Below are positions 25,830-35,235 of a stretch of 44,979 bases of DNA, in pieces. A program made the translations under genes and the position numbers. The stretch is taken from assembly GCA_017303715.1 (NCBI GenBank), contig JAFLBZ010000035.1, forward strand, positions 1 through 44,979, read 5' to 3'. Each line of letters starts with the position of its first letter. Position 1 is the first letter of the stretch. Origin of the DNA: Rhodothermia bacterium. GTDB taxonomy: Bacteria > Bacteroidota > Rhodothermia > Rhodothermales > UBA2364. Under the pieces are notes generated by a model, which was not told the DNA's origin, did not search any database, and was given only the letters and a program-made list of their open reading frames with translations.

Positions 25830-26364
25830 ATTATTTTCACCAACTTGATCCAGTTAAGAGATCTGACCCACGAAAAATCCGAGCTACAAAGAAATCCATC
25901 AGAATCTTACCTTTTGAAAATCGTATGACATTTACATATGCCCTTTTTGAAAATTGACGGGATAAAAACTGATCTAAACACCTCACTCGTGTCTTTTTTG
26001 TGCTTTACATCACATGATTGAATTGTTTGGCAGTTGTTACTTTGTGAGCGTTATGTTCACGAACCCTGAAAAGACCGTTAAAGTACGGAATAATGGGAAA
26101 TAAAGTAGGAAGTGCGCCTAAGAGATACTCGCAAAGGAAGAGCGATTTTGAGAACCCATGCTTGGACTTATTAGGTATTAAATTCATTCGGACAAATTTT
26201 TGTGCCGAACCCCGTTTCAAATGCAAGGGGTTGTGTAAAAAGGCCGTTCTACAGCGAAAACACTTTTTACACAACTCCTTTAAACGGGTATATCTTTCCC
26301 AAGCGGCTATCCAAGGCGTTCAATATCAGGAGGTCGCTATTGAAAATTCCTATTTAGAACCTCA
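25830..26364. other. Intergenic region between convergent genes, with a long hairpin
   Basis: No supported gene. At 26211-26288 lies a long imperfect inverted repeat: CCCGTTT (26211) pairs with AAACGGG (ends 26288), and AAGGGGTTGTGTAAAAAG (26225-26242) pairs with CTTTTTACACAACTCCTT (26263-26280) with one G-T mismatch. The loop is 20 bases. It lies about 75 bases behind the stop of the minus-strand FG-GAP gene and could end or protect that transcript. It could also be a remnant of a small mobile element. Confidence 0.6.
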
Positions 26365-29199
26365 TTATTTGACGAGCATCATTTTTTTGGTTTGGACGAA
26401 ATTGCCCACTTCCAAAAGATACAGATACGCGCCACTCGGTAAGCCCGTTGCATCAAATGAAACACGGTAGTTGCCTGCTATTTGTGCATGATTGACCAAC
26501 ATCTTCACTTCTCGTCCTTGCATGTCGTACACTGCCAATTTCACATTTGCCGCCACCGAAAGTAGATATTCAATTTCTGTGCTGGGATTGAATGGATTCG
26601 GATAATTACCGATGAGCGCCGTTACTGTTGGTAGCGACTCACCTTCATTGGCGATCAATAAGCCATGCACAAACTGCGCACTCACTGCATCCCCAATCGT
26701 GGAGGAGTTTACACCGTCCATTGTCAATACCCGTTGATACAATGTGAGGTTATTCCACGATTTTCCAAACGCGGCTTTCAGTTTGTCGTTGAGTTGGGCA
26801 AAAGTAAGTTTGACGCTTGTATTGGCATTTGCTGAAAGGTCGAAGAGTAAATTCGAGAAATCGGCTTTATCCGAGAGTTGCCATTTATACGTCAGTGCAT
26901 CGCCATCGGCATCGGTGGAAGTAGTCCACGAAAAATCAATCGTATTACTTATGGCGCTTGCTGTCGTTGTGCCACCAATGGTAACAGTGGCAGATGTTTG
27001 TACCACCGCTTTTGAGGGCGCGCGATTGAGCTTAAATACATACGTTGCGCCAGAACTGGAAGCAGAATTATTCGTTTGCGTCCCATTTACCCCAGTGGTA
27101 TTGCTATCTTCTTGAAAAGCCCCAGCCACAATGGAATCCTCCGAAATCGCAACCGAATAGCCAAAATTGTCCGCTATTTCCGTATTACTTGCTTTGAGGT
27201 AATCCTGTTGTGCCCAAGTACTGCCACTACGAGTAAACGTGTAGGTTGCCCCTGAAGAAAGTGCGCTATTATCGGTTTGCGTGCCATTTACCCCTGTCGC
27301 ATTGCTGTCTTCTCCATAAGCCCCGACCACAATCGTATCCCCTGAAATTGCGACTGCGTAGCCAAACCAATCACTTACGCCTGTATTACTGGCTTTAAGA
27401 TAGGCTTGTTGCGTCCAAGTCGTTCCACTACGAACAAACACGTAAGCGGCTCCAGACTCCTTTGCGCTATTATCGGTTTGTGTGCCATTTACCCCTGTGG
27501 TATTGCTGCCTTCAAAATAAGCCCCGATCACAATGGTATTCCCCGAAATTGCAACCGAAGTGCCAAACCTATCACCTGCTTCTGTATTACTGGCTTTGAG
27601 ATAGGCTTGTTGCGTCCAAGTCGTTCCACTACGAACAAACACGTAAGCGGCTCCAGACTCCTTTGCGCTATTATCGGTTTGTGTGCCATTTACCCCTGTG
27701 GTATTGCTGCCTTCTCCAAAAGCCCCAACCACAATGGTATCCCCCGAAATCGCAACTGCATAGCCAAAGAGATCACTTGCTTCCGTATTACTGGCTTTGA
27801 GATAGGCTTGTTGTGTCCAAGTACTGCCACTGCGAATAAATACGTAGGCGGCGCCGGAAGCAGAAGCGCTATTATTCGATTCTGTGGCATTGACTCCTGT
27901 GGCATTGCTATCTTCTCCATTAGCCCCAACCACAATGGTATCCCCTGAAATGGCAACCGAAACGCCAAAGGCATCACCTCCTCCTGTATTACTGGCTTTG
28001 AGATAGGCTTGTTGCGTCCAATTCGTTCCACTACGAACAAACACGTAGGCTGCCCCAGAAGTAGTTGCGCTATTATTCGATTCTGTGCCATTGACTCCTG
28101 TGGCATTGCTATCTTCTTCAAGAGCCCCGACCACAATGGTATTCCCCGAAATTGCAACCGAAGTGCCAAACCTATCCTCAATTTCCGTATTACTGGCTTT
28201 GAGGTAGGCTTGTTGCGTCCAATTCGTTCCATTACGAACAAACACGTAGGCGGCTCCAGAATTTTTGGCAGAATTATCTGCTTGATTGCCATTGACTCCA
28301 GTGGCATTGCTACTTTCATAACGAGCTGCAACCACAATCGTCTCCCCTGAAATGGCGACCGAATAGCCAAACCAATCATCTTTTTCTGTGTTGCTTGCTT
28401 TGAGGTAGACCTGTTGGACATAAGGGTCTATGGTAAGTGGGTAAACTGCACCGCTTTCTTGAACGGATAGCACCAAATCGCTTCCACGACGTTGCATTTC
28501 GGCAGGAAAAGTTCGTCCAGTAGCGTCAAAGGCTATTAAGCCGTTGTAAGAAACAGTTGCGCTACCATTTTCTCCCTTCCACACCATATCGCGTCCATTT
28601 TCGCTGATTTGGCTTGTCCAGTTTGTTGGCTCATTAATGCCTAAAACCACTTCTAAGGCTTTGCCCAAGGTCGCACCTTGCGGACGTTCAAGCAAAGTAA
28701 AGCCTTGTTGAACACCTTTGCGGGTGTGGATAATCCACTCCGTCATCGTTCCGAAATTTCGGGCTAAACGATTGGTAGATGCTTGAAAAGGTTTGGAGAG
28801 AATACTTTGGGTCGCACCTGAAAAGCCAAAAGAACGAAGCGAAAGTTGTACGTTGTCTTTGCCTGATTTAAGCGACAATCCACTTTGATTAATGGACGCA
28901 ATGCCCGCTTCGTAGCCGTTTGCTGTCGGTTTAAAATGGTAATCAGGGTCGTTTTTAACCAATGCTTCTTGAATGGCAAGCTGTGCCGACATGGGCAGTT
29001 TCTCGAAAGAAGTACCGTCTTGATCTAATTGCTTTTGGGCTTCCGAGTAAGTAGGCGTTTGTAGTAATGACTTTACGAAAAGGCTATGTGCCCATGTCGC
29101 CGCCGATGGTAAACTGCCATCGGTGCAAACTTGTTGTGCGTTTACACTCGTTATCAGGGTCGCCACGAGTAACGCGAGCGTTGTCAGGTTTTTGTTCAT
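26365..29199 (-). CDS. T9SS-secreted FG-GAP repeat protein (seven repeats)
   Basis: ATG 29199 gives a good signal peptide (MNKNLTTLALLVATLITSVNA); an upstream in-frame start at 29226 does not. About 944 residues. The first 270 residues have no family I recognise. Then seven repeats of about 67 residues follow, each with YLKASNTE-x-x-D-x-FG-x-SVAISG-x-TIVVGA-x-x-EDSNATGVNG and SGAAYVF-x-RSG, the integrin-like FG-GAP pattern. Next comes a fibronectin-like domain (DADGDALTYKWQLSDKADFS) and a T9SS type A sorting domain (IGNYPNPFNPSTEIEYLLS, VYDMQGREVKML, LPSGAYLYLLEVG). It is predicted to be a surface-exposed beta-propeller. A candidate AraC-type operator lies about 150 bases upstream (29350-29378). 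Confidence 0.8.
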   Translation of the reverse strand: MNKNLTTLALLVATLITSVNAQQVCTDGSLPSAATWAHSLFVKSLLQTPTYSEAQKQLDQDGTSFEKLPMSAQLAIQEALVKNDPDYHFKPTANGYEAGIASINQSGLSLKSGKDNVQLSLRSFGFSGATQSILSKPFQASTNRLARNFGTMTEWIIHTRKGVQQGFTLLERPQGATLGKALEVVLGINEPTNWTSQISENGRDMVWKGENGSATVSYNGLIAFDATGRTFPAEMQRRGSDLVLSVQESGAVYPLTIDPYVQQVYLKASNTEKDDWFGYSVAISGETIVVAARYESSNATGVNGNQADNSAKNSGAAYVFVRNGTNWTQQAYLKASNTEIEDRFGTSVAISGNTIVVGALEEDSNATGVNGTESNNSATTSGAAYVFVRSGTNWTQQAYLKASNTGGGDAFGVSVAISGDTIVVGANGEDSNATGVNATESNNSASASGAAYVFIRSGSTWTQQAYLKASNTEASDLFGYAVAISGDTIVVGAFGEGSNTTGVNGTQTDNSAKESGAAYVFVRSGTTWTQQAYLKASNTEAGDRFGTSVAISGNTIVIGAYFEGSNTTGVNGTQTDNSAKESGAAYVFVRSGTTWTQQAYLKASNTGVSDWFGYAVAISGDTIVVGAYGEDSNATGVNGTQTDNSALSSGATYTFTRSGSTWAQQDYLKASNTEIADNFGYSVAISEDSIVAGAFQEDSNTTGVNGTQTNNSASSSGATYVFKLNRAPSKAVVQTSATVTIGGTTTASAISNTIDFSWTTSTDADGDALTYKWQLSDKADFSNLLFDLSANANTSVKLTFAQLNDKLKAAFGKSWNNLTLYQRVLTMDGVNSSTIGDAVSAQFVHGLLIANEGESLPTVTALIGNYPNPFNPSTEIEYLLSVAANVKLAVYDMQGREVKMLVNHAQIAGNYRVSFDATGLPSGAYLYLLEVGNFVQTKKMMLVK
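27120..28420 (-). repeat. Tandem coding repeats (about 201-204 bp) of the FG-GAP gene
   Basis: Seven consecutive units inside the gene above are alike at DNA level, for example GAGATAGGCTTGTTG recurring in most units. Two neighbouring units near 27400-27790 are almost identical over long stretches, which points to recent duplication or homogenisation. Confidence 0.75.
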
Positions 29200-29383
29200 A
29201 TGGTTTAGGGGTTTGGCGCGATGCACCGCGCACTTATTTATGGGTTAGGGATGAAGTCTATCAAAATCAAGTACATCACGAAGCAGTCGCTTCACCTTTC
29301 GCATGGATGGTTCAAATTAGATAAAGACTGGGCTTGGGTGTTATCACAATCGTACACTTCTCTATAAAAATCGTACACAAAGG
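29184..29383 (-). promoter_or_regulatory. Duplicated upstream region, copy A, with direct-repeat operator
   Basis: About 200 bases before the FG-GAP gene, including its first codons, are about 90% alike to 30846-31047. On the minus strand it holds two GTGTACGA half-sites (plus-strand TCGTACAC at 29350-29357 and 29371-29378) exactly 21 bases apart with TTATA between them. Direct repeats at two helical turns are the usual binding pattern of AraC-family proteins. The binding protein is inferred, not shown. Confidence 0.6.
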
Positions 29384-29504
29384 TTGAAATTCTGTAAAAA
29401 AAACGACTATTTTGGGCATTTGGCGCATGGAAAAAATGAAAACACCGATTAAGCAGATTTTGCCAATCAATACGGATTTCCGTATCACAGCAGACAAACA
29501 AAAA

Positions 29505-29529
29505 GGCTTCGATGTAAAACACCGAAGCC
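29505..29529 (-). terminator. Terminator of the short T9SS protein gene 1
   Basis: On the minus strand GGCTTCGGTGT and ACATCGAAGCC form a stem with one mismatch, followed by TTTTTGTTTG. It lies 30 bases after the stop of the 29560-30525 gene. A related terminator sits behind its paralogue at 40013-40046. Confidence 0.7.
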
Positions 29530-30045
29530 GTTTGCTTAATTGCCTTATGCCCAAATCCGCTACTTCACCAGTACAAGCGACTTATTGGCCACAAAATTCT
29601 CTCCTTTTACCCGCACGAAATAACGTCCGGAAGACAAGTCTTGGGCTTGGAAAGTGAAGGCATGGGTAGTTTGTCCGGCCAAACTTCCATTGTGCAGCGT
29701 AGCAACCTTGCGGCCTTGTAGGTCATAAATATTGATCTGCACCACCTGCGTTTGTGCCACGGCCAAGGTGAAGTTTGTTTGAGGATTAAAGGGATTCGGA
29801 TACGCTTCCGAAAGCGCAAAAGTGTCTGTTAATTCCACAAAGACCTGCATCATCCGACCATAACTTACATACCCATTTTTATCATATTGCGCAATGCGGA
29901 AAACGTGAGCGCCATACGCCAGATTTGGAACAGTAAACGAGTACTCGCTCAGGTCAATGGACGTACCTTTGCCTTTCACCTCGCCAACTGGCTTCCATCC
30001 TTGGGGCGTTTGCTGTTCAATCACAAAGCGGTCGTTGTTGGTTTC
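29520..30045 (-). repeat. 526-bp near-identical repeat, copy 1
   Basis: This stretch matches 40033-40558 in the same orientation. I see a single difference (T at 29976, G at 40489; Lys against Gln in the protein). It covers the C-terminal 160 or so residues, the stop and the right arm of the terminator, and ends sharply on both sides, after which the paralogues diverge strongly. Confidence 0.85.
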
Positions 30046-30525
30046 GCTTGCGGTTACCCATTTTAGCGTAGCCGTTTGGGCTTCTACGGTTGCCGTAGCC
30101 GACACGAGCGAGATGGGAAGTGAATTTTGTGTGCCTGTGCCATTGAATTGCGTAAGTGCCAAACAGAAAGAATCAACCTTTACCCATGTTCCTGTTCCCA
30201 AAACAGGAGGATTAGGATATGAAGCAAAACTGTTATAAAAGTCAAGGTTTTCATAGTCATAAGGAGCCACAACATTAAGGTCGCTTCGAATTTCCCAACG
30301 AGTTAAAGCTGCATTCCATGACACACGTGTTGGATAACCACCATTTACGTTTACACCTGCGTAAGCGTTTCGAGTGGGGCTACCGCCGCTTGATAACAAG
30401 TTCATCGTTTGGGCTGTTGGCTGATAACATCCGCCAGAACCATCTGCATAACTGATCGTTTGCGCAGAAATCGGCATTGCATACATAAATGCAAGTACCG
30501 AGAAAAATAGTAAATGTTTTTTCAT
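29560..30525 (-). CDS. Short T9SS-secreted protein, paralogue 1
   Basis: The 321-residue protein has a signal peptide (MKKHLLFFSVLAFMYAMPISAQ). The N-terminal part (SYADGSGGCYQPTAQTMN, RNAYAGVNVNGGYPTRVSW, RWEIRSD) has no named family but is matched in layout by the paralogue at 40073-41035 (DADGGCFPNPATSN, GRNIYAGD, RWELQVND). It is followed by a fibronectin-like segment (LKWVTASETNNDRFVIEQQ) and a T9SS type A sorting domain (SEAYPNPFNPQTNF, INIYDLQGRKVATL, SSGRYFVRVKGE). Probably a small surface or released protein. Its 5' region holds the abandoned promoter copy B, with the operator at 31014-31042, which may drive it with a leader of over 300 bases. Confidence 0.75.
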   Translation of the reverse strand: MKKHLLFFSVLAFMYAMPISAQTISYADGSGGCYQPTAQTMNLLSSGGSPTRNAYAGVNVNGGYPTRVSWNAALTRWEIRSDLNVVAPYDYENLDFYNSFASYPNPPVLGTGTWVKVDSFCLALTQFNGTGTQNSLPISLVSATATVEAQTATLKWVTASETNNDRFVIEQQTPQGWKPVGEVKGKGTSIDLSEYSFTVPNLAYGAHVFRIAQYDKNGYVSYGRMMQVFVELTDTFALSEAYPNPFNPQTNFTLAVAQTQVVQINIYDLQGRKVATLHNGSLAGQTTHAFTFQAQDLSSGRYFVRVKGENFVANKSLVLVK

Positions 30526-31159
30526 GAGTTTGAGAGGTTAAATGCACTTTCGCTGTTACGAAACATGCGTTGTGGATTATGAGTTAAGTGAAGAATTTCC
30601 CAGAAGATACCTAACGGTCGCCCACACCTGAATGTATAGGCTTTTAAAACGGGGTTTTGGATTCGGGTGGGGCATTTTTGACCCACAAACGAATCGAACG
30701 TACAACTTAAACGCATAGACGACGCTGTTTTAGCATACGTCGCGATGTTTTCGGATGTGTTCTTGTCTAAATCAATCGTGTAATGGTGGCAACATGAACG
30801 AATAGGAGAAGCATTCACAAATGCTTCTAAAATTGTTTTGTCAAAGTCAGGTTTTTGTTCATATGGTTTAGGGTTTTGGCGCGATGCACCACCCACTTAC
30901 TTATGGTTTAGGGATGGAAGTCTATCAAAATCAAGTACATAATGAAGCAGTCGCTACGCCTTTCGCATGGATGGTTCAAATTAGATCAAGACTGGGCTTG
31001 TGTGTTATCACAATCGTACACTTCTCTATAAGGATCGTACACAGAGGGAAATTCAGGAAAAATCTTTTCTCCCTTTGCGTCGCCGTGCGCTTTTTAAAGA
31101 CTCCATGCCTCATTTCTCCATGCCCATATAGACAAAAATAGCACAAGACACTAAAAAAA
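30526..31159. other. Intergenic region with promoter copy B and gene stump
   Basis: No full gene. At 30846-31047 it carries the second copy of the upstream region found at 29184-29383. The copy still contains ATGAACAAAAACCTGAC at 30862 (minus), the first codons of the FG-GAP gene, but the frame ends after 11 codons (TAG 30827-30829). The segment 30526-30845 is not recognisable. This looks like the 5' end of a lost T9SS-protein gene. Confidence 0.6.
31014..31042 (-). promoter_or_regulatory. Direct-repeat operator, copy B
   Basis: Plus-strand TCGTACAC at 31014-31021 and 31035-31042, 21 bases apart, followed by AGAGG; minus-strand reading is CCTCTGTGTACGA...GTGTACGA with CCTTATA between. Same arrangement as at 29350-29378 and 35705-35733. 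Confidence 0.55.
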
Positions 31160-31213
31160 GGGATCATGGTCAAAAAACACTATTAACGAATGACAGATCA
31201 TTGACCATGACCC
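31160..31213 (-). terminator. Terminator of the 1152-residue T9SS protein gene
   Basis: On the minus strand GGGTCATGGTCAA (31213-31201) pairs with TTGACCATGATCCC (31173-31160) with one mismatch around a 27-base loop, followed by a run of seven T (plus strand AAAAAAA before 31160). Confidence 0.65.
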
Positions 31214-31243
31214 CTACTTCACTCAAACGAATGGAAGGTTAAC

Positions 31244-34200
31244 CTATTTCATTAACACCATTTGTTTGCTAAAGACCTTGTCTTGGGCCATCATACGTAC
31301 AAAGTACATCCCTGATGCCAAGCCATGTGCTTGGAAAGAAACCGTATAGCTACCAGCCGATACGGTTTGGTTAAACGGTGTAGCCACCACACGGCCATTC
31401 AGGTCGAACACTTCCAAACGAACCGGAGAGGTAACAGGAACCGAGAAACTGATCTGCGTGGAAGGATTGAAAGGGTTTGGATAAACCGACGTCAAGGCAA
31501 AACTACTCGGGATTTCCTCTTCTGTAGCAGTGGCAATACGTTTTTGGATCGTTGGGACAAGTGGCGTGCCATCGCACTTTGTCTTTTGCGCATTTCGCGC
31601 CGTAAGCGTGCTGCCATCCATCACCAATTCAAACTCCTGACAACTTGCTTGGGCATTAACCGTTACCTCATCCGATACCCGAATCTTCACCCAAGCCGGA
31701 AGCGATGCCGGATTGACCGTGCCTTTCAGTTCCGCGCGGTCACTGCCTTTACACATACCACTCGTGGAAGGGGTGTCATTGCACACCAATGAAAGACCCG
31801 CAGGCGCATTAGCCACAGAAACCGTGAAGGGGTCGCCGTCTTCTGCCACCACCTCGATCGGATACGAAACCGTTTGATTGGCAAACGTGGTCGCTGGTAT
31901 GCTCGATACCACCGGAATGTAATAGGGCTTAACGTACACCGAAAGTGGGAGTACGGCATTCGATACTCCGTCGCTTGCAATCAGTGAGAATAAATAATGG
32001 CCTACCGTATGGGTCGTACCAGAAATGCTTTGCGTAAGGCTATTAAGGCCCGGAATTGCCGTCCCAAAATTGATCCAACTGGGCAAGTCCTCTGAATACA
32101 AACGGAGGGAACCACCGTCGCAGTCATTTACGGTAAAGGATTGGCTATATGCACTGCCGGTTTGTGTTACCACGCCCCAAAGTCCCGAATTGCTGAATAC
32201 TGGCGGATGAGCAACATCAGCGATAGTGATCGTCAGCGTTTGCTCAGCCGTCATAAGCCCTGCACCTGAACCGCTTGTGGCAGAAATTTTGACGGTATGA
32301 ACACCGGTTTCACTTTGCCCCGGTGCGCCTTGCAAGCTAAACACACCATTCGCTTCTTCCTTCAACATCAGCCAAGAGGGACCAGAGACAATCTTATAGT
32401 CAATGCCCTCTCCATCCAAATCTGTAGCTTTTACGATGTGATAGAAAGGCTTGCAATCTTCTCCAGCAGCTGTGTTTAAACTGCTAAATACGGGCGGATA
32501 GTCCACATTTGAGATCGTGATGGTAAGGGTAAATTCTGTTTTAAACAGACCCGCACCCGAACCACTTGTGGCCTCAATTTTAACCACATTTGCCCCAACA
32601 TGTTGCTGTCCTGAACGTCCCTTAAGCCGGAAAACGCCACCCTCTTCTGTCAGTACAAGCCAATCTGGGCCACTTACAATGCGGTAGGTAATTGGATCGC
32701 CGTCTGGATCTTCGGCTTTCAATTCGAGATCGAAAGGCTTCCCGTCTTCTCCGGCGGCTACATCTGGTATGGTGAACACGGGCGGACGAAACTGGGCAGG
32801 CGTTGTGAAACTAAGGATATCCCCGTTAACCGTCGGGGAGGGGGTTTCCGTTTTACCCAAAGCACCTCGAAGCGCCGTCAGTTGGAAGTAGTACGTCGTG
32901 CTTCCTGTAAGTCCTGTAATCGGCGTTGAAAATGGAACAGGGCTTGTACCGCTACCGATACCAGAGATATTGACTGTTGCGGTGCTAAACGTGGCAAGTG
33001 TTGGGCTTGTGCCATAGCGGAAGGTTGCCGAACTGACTCCAAGTCCATTTGGGTTGATCGTGCCATTGAGCGTGGCACTTGTTGCCATAACACTTGTTGC
33101 AGCGGTTGTGGTTACGGCAATCGTCGGCGCAGGCAACGTCGTAAACGACATGATCGCACCTGTGTAACAAGTAAGCCCGCCACCCGAAAGCGATTTGCTG
33201 CCATCGCGTGTTTTGAGGTTGATACCGCCTTGTACTGCTCTACCCAAAGCCCCATTTAGTGGAGCAGGTTCGCACGCCACCATTTGGTAGTAATACGTCG
33301 TGTTGGGAGAAAGCCCTGTCTGTGCCGATGTAAAAGGAACAGCAGTTGTACCTGTGCCAATGCTGGACACATTCACCGAGATTGAGCTATATGTGGAAAG
33401 TGTGGAATATATGCTACTAATGCGGAACGAAGCCGAACCCACCGCAAGCCCATTTGGGTTGATCGTGCCGTTGAGCGTGGCACCCGTTGCGGTAATAGCA
33501 GTCGCAGCGGTCGTAGTGGCAACAATTTTAGGATCGCTAAGGTTTACAATCAACGTGTTCGCGTTGAATTGTCCAGTGGCAATATCAGCAACGCCATCGC
33601 TATTAAAATCGGCAATGGTAATCGGGCGTGGTGATGTGCCAAGCCCAACCTGACAATCGGAGGCAAAGGTGCCATTGCCATTGCCCAAGAGCAAAGAGAA
33701 TGAATTAGAATCCCGATTGGTAATGGCTAAATCTAACTTGCCATCGGCATTCACATCGCCCATCGCAATAAATCGGGGCGCGGTGCCTACTGTGTAGTCC
33801 ACTTTTGTCGCAAACGTGCCATTGCCATTGCCCAATAAGACCGATACATTGCTGCTGCCAAAATTATTGGCTGCCAAGTCATAATCGCCATCGCCATCAA
33901 AATCGCCGCTGACAAGCCCTTGTGGTTGGGTATTGGTCGTATAGGTAACATGTGTGCCAAAAGTACCCGTCCCTGTACCCAACAGCACGGAAATTGAGCC
34001 TGAGACATAGTTTGCGACCGCAATATCCAAATCACCATCGGCATCGAAGTCTCTTAGCGCAATCTCAACGGGGTTATTTCCTGTTGCGTAAGCAACGCCT
34101 GTTGCAAACGTGCCATCGCCATTGCCTAAAAGAACGGTTACCGTACTTGATGTCGAGACCACCAAGTCGGGGTTTCCATCGGCATTGAGATCGCCTACTT

Positions 34201-34702
34201 TCGCTGCGTTAGATCCCATAAAAGTCCAAGAAGTACCTACGGTAAAGGTGGCGGTGCCACTGTTCAACAGCACTTTAACGTTTCCAGTTGAACCCACAGC
34301 AACAATATCCTTAAAGCCATCTTTATTCAGGTCGGCGATGGTTACCGAAAAAGAACTGTTTGCTGCCGCGTAATCCACTTTTGACGCAAAGGTGCCAGTT
34401 CCTTGGTTCAAGAAAACGCTCACAGTATTAGCACCCGCATTGGCAGTTACGAGGTCTATATCGCCATCATTGTCCAAGTCGCCTGAACTCATGCCTTGGG
34501 GGGAAATATCTGTGGCATAAGATGCAGACGTGGTGGTAAAGCAGGCAACACTTGCGCTTTTGCTTGCCGCTGTTGTATTGCTGCGCATGTTGTACGTGGG
34601 TGCGCTTGTTGGGAAGTCGTACATGGAACGATCTTGCCCAAGAACGGTTTGTTGGCATACTGCGAGTAAAGCAAATACGCCAAGGAGTAGGATTTTTTTC
34701 AT
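31244..34702 (-). CDS. T9SS-secreted VCBS/FG-GAP and cadherin-like repeat protein
   Basis: The 1152-residue protein has a signal peptide (MKKILLLGVFALLAVCQQTVLGQ). Residues about 60-390 form a propeller of seven or so VCBS/FG-GAP repeats, each with a calcium-binding loop such as DLDNDGDIDLV, DFDGDGDYDLA or DVNADGKLDLA and a VLLGNGNGTF strand. Then come two fibronectin-like modules (ATLNGTINPNGL, TTYYFQLTAL), two or three cadherin-like modules (VFTIPDVAAGEDGKPF, KAEDPDGDPITYRIVSGP, with a close repeat), a further Ig-like part, and a T9SS type A sorting domain (SVYPNPFNPSTQISF, VFDLNGRVVATP, LASGMYFVRMMA). Predicted calcium-stabilised surface adhesin. A half-operator GTGTACGA lies about 335 bases upstream. 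Confidence 0.8.
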   Translation of the reverse strand: MKKILLLGVFALLAVCQQTVLGQDRSMYDFPTSAPTYNMRSNTTAASKSASVACFTTTSASYATDISPQGMSSGDLDNDGDIDLVTANAGANTVSVFLNQGTGTFASKVDYAAANSSFSVTIADLNKDGFKDIVAVGSTGNVKVLLNSGTATFTVGTSWTFMGSNAAKVGDLNADGNPDLVVSTSSTVTVLLGNGDGTFATGVAYATGNNPVEIALRDFDADGDLDIAVANYVSGSISVLLGTGTGTFGTHVTYTTNTQPQGLVSGDFDGDGDYDLAANNFGSSNVSVLLGNGNGTFATKVDYTVGTAPRFIAMGDVNADGKLDLAITNRDSNSFSLLLGNGNGTFASDCQVGLGTSPRPITIADFNSDGVADIATGQFNANTLIVNLSDPKIVATTTAATAITATGATLNGTINPNGLAVGSASFRISSIYSTLSTYSSISVNVSSIGTGTTAVPFTSAQTGLSPNTTYYYQMVACEPAPLNGALGRAVQGGINLKTRDGSKSLSGGGLTCYTGAIMSFTTLPAPTIAVTTTAATSVMATSATLNGTINPNGLGVSSATFRYGTSPTLATFSTATVNISGIGSGTSPVPFSTPITGLTGSTTYYFQLTALRGALGKTETPSPTVNGDILSFTTPAQFRPPVFTIPDVAAGEDGKPFDLELKAEDPDGDPITYRIVSGPDWLVLTEEGGVFRLKGRSGQQHVGANVVKIEATSGSGAGLFKTEFTLTITISNVDYPPVFSSLNTAAGEDCKPFYHIVKATDLDGEGIDYKIVSGPSWLMLKEEANGVFSLQGAPGQSETGVHTVKISATSGSGAGLMTAEQTLTITIADVAHPPVFSNSGLWGVVTQTGSAYSQSFTVNDCDGGSLRLYSEDLPSWINFGTAIPGLNSLTQSISGTTHTVGHYLFSLIASDGVSNAVLPLSVYVKPYYIPVVSSIPATTFANQTVSYPIEVVAEDGDPFTVSVANAPAGLSLVCNDTPSTSGMCKGSDRAELKGTVNPASLPAWVKIRVSDEVTVNAQASCQEFELVMDGSTLTARNAQKTKCDGTPLVPTIQKRIATATEEEIPSSFALTSVYPNPFNPSTQISFSVPVTSPVRLEVFDLNGRVVATPFNQTVSAGSYTVSFQAHGLASGMYFVRMMAQDKVFSKQMVLMK

Positions 34703-35235
34703 TTGATTTGAGGGTTAGGACACAAAACTGCGCCAGATAAGGGTTAGGAATGAGGGGCAAATCTACGACTGCACGACATGCAGCAGGCTTTTCAGACCTT
34801 CCATGCTTCTTTGATAGATGGAGCAAATTCACCGCTAAGGGTTATCATCATCGCACCAATAGGTTGCGGTTTGCAAGAAGGGCTTTTTGACAACAAAAAC
34901 GCCTTAATGCATAAGAAATACCTAATGGGGTTATGACCATTTAGACCAAGGTGGGGGCTTATGCGTTGTAAATCGTTAAATGCGTCCATACGCATTTTAG
35001 AATTTAGCCAAACGCCATATCCAGAGCATATAACGATCGTACACAAATATGAAAAAATTGTTCATATTCCAGATTAGTTTTAGTTCGGGGTCACTTTCAT
35101 CCCAGAAAAAGTCTCGCAAAAAAATTACGCTCTCGTCTCGGCATTTACCTGCACGAAGCAACGACTGTCCGAGTTCGTTTCCAGATTTACGCCAAGCGTG
35201 AGCAAACAAGCAATAAAGCGTCTGTTACGAACAAT
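34703..35235. other. Intergenic region with single operator half-site
   Basis: No supported gene in 533 bases. It carries one GTGTACGA half-site on the minus strand (plus TCGTACAC at 35037-35044) followed by TCGTTATA, matching the first half of the 21-base direct repeats elsewhere; the second half is not recognisable. Upstream of the 31244-34702 gene. Confidence 0.45.

Noticed and set aside
26093-26470. Plus-strand frame of 125 codons
   Set aside because: It overlaps the end of the FG-GAP gene, contains the long hairpin, and has no recognisable domain or start context.
27120-28420. CRISPR-like regular repeats
   Set aside because: The units are about 200 bp, in frame and code for FG-GAP modules; there are no short repeats with unique spacers and no cas genes.
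30522-30896. Minus-strand frame of 124 codons upstream of the short T9SS gene
   Set aside because: It crosses the promoter copy B and the start of the next gene, has an odd composition and no domain; the duplicated 5' region explains the DNA better.
34792-35209. Two small minus-strand frames before the AraC gene
   Set aside because: No start context, domain or composition bias; they overlap each other and the operator half-site.
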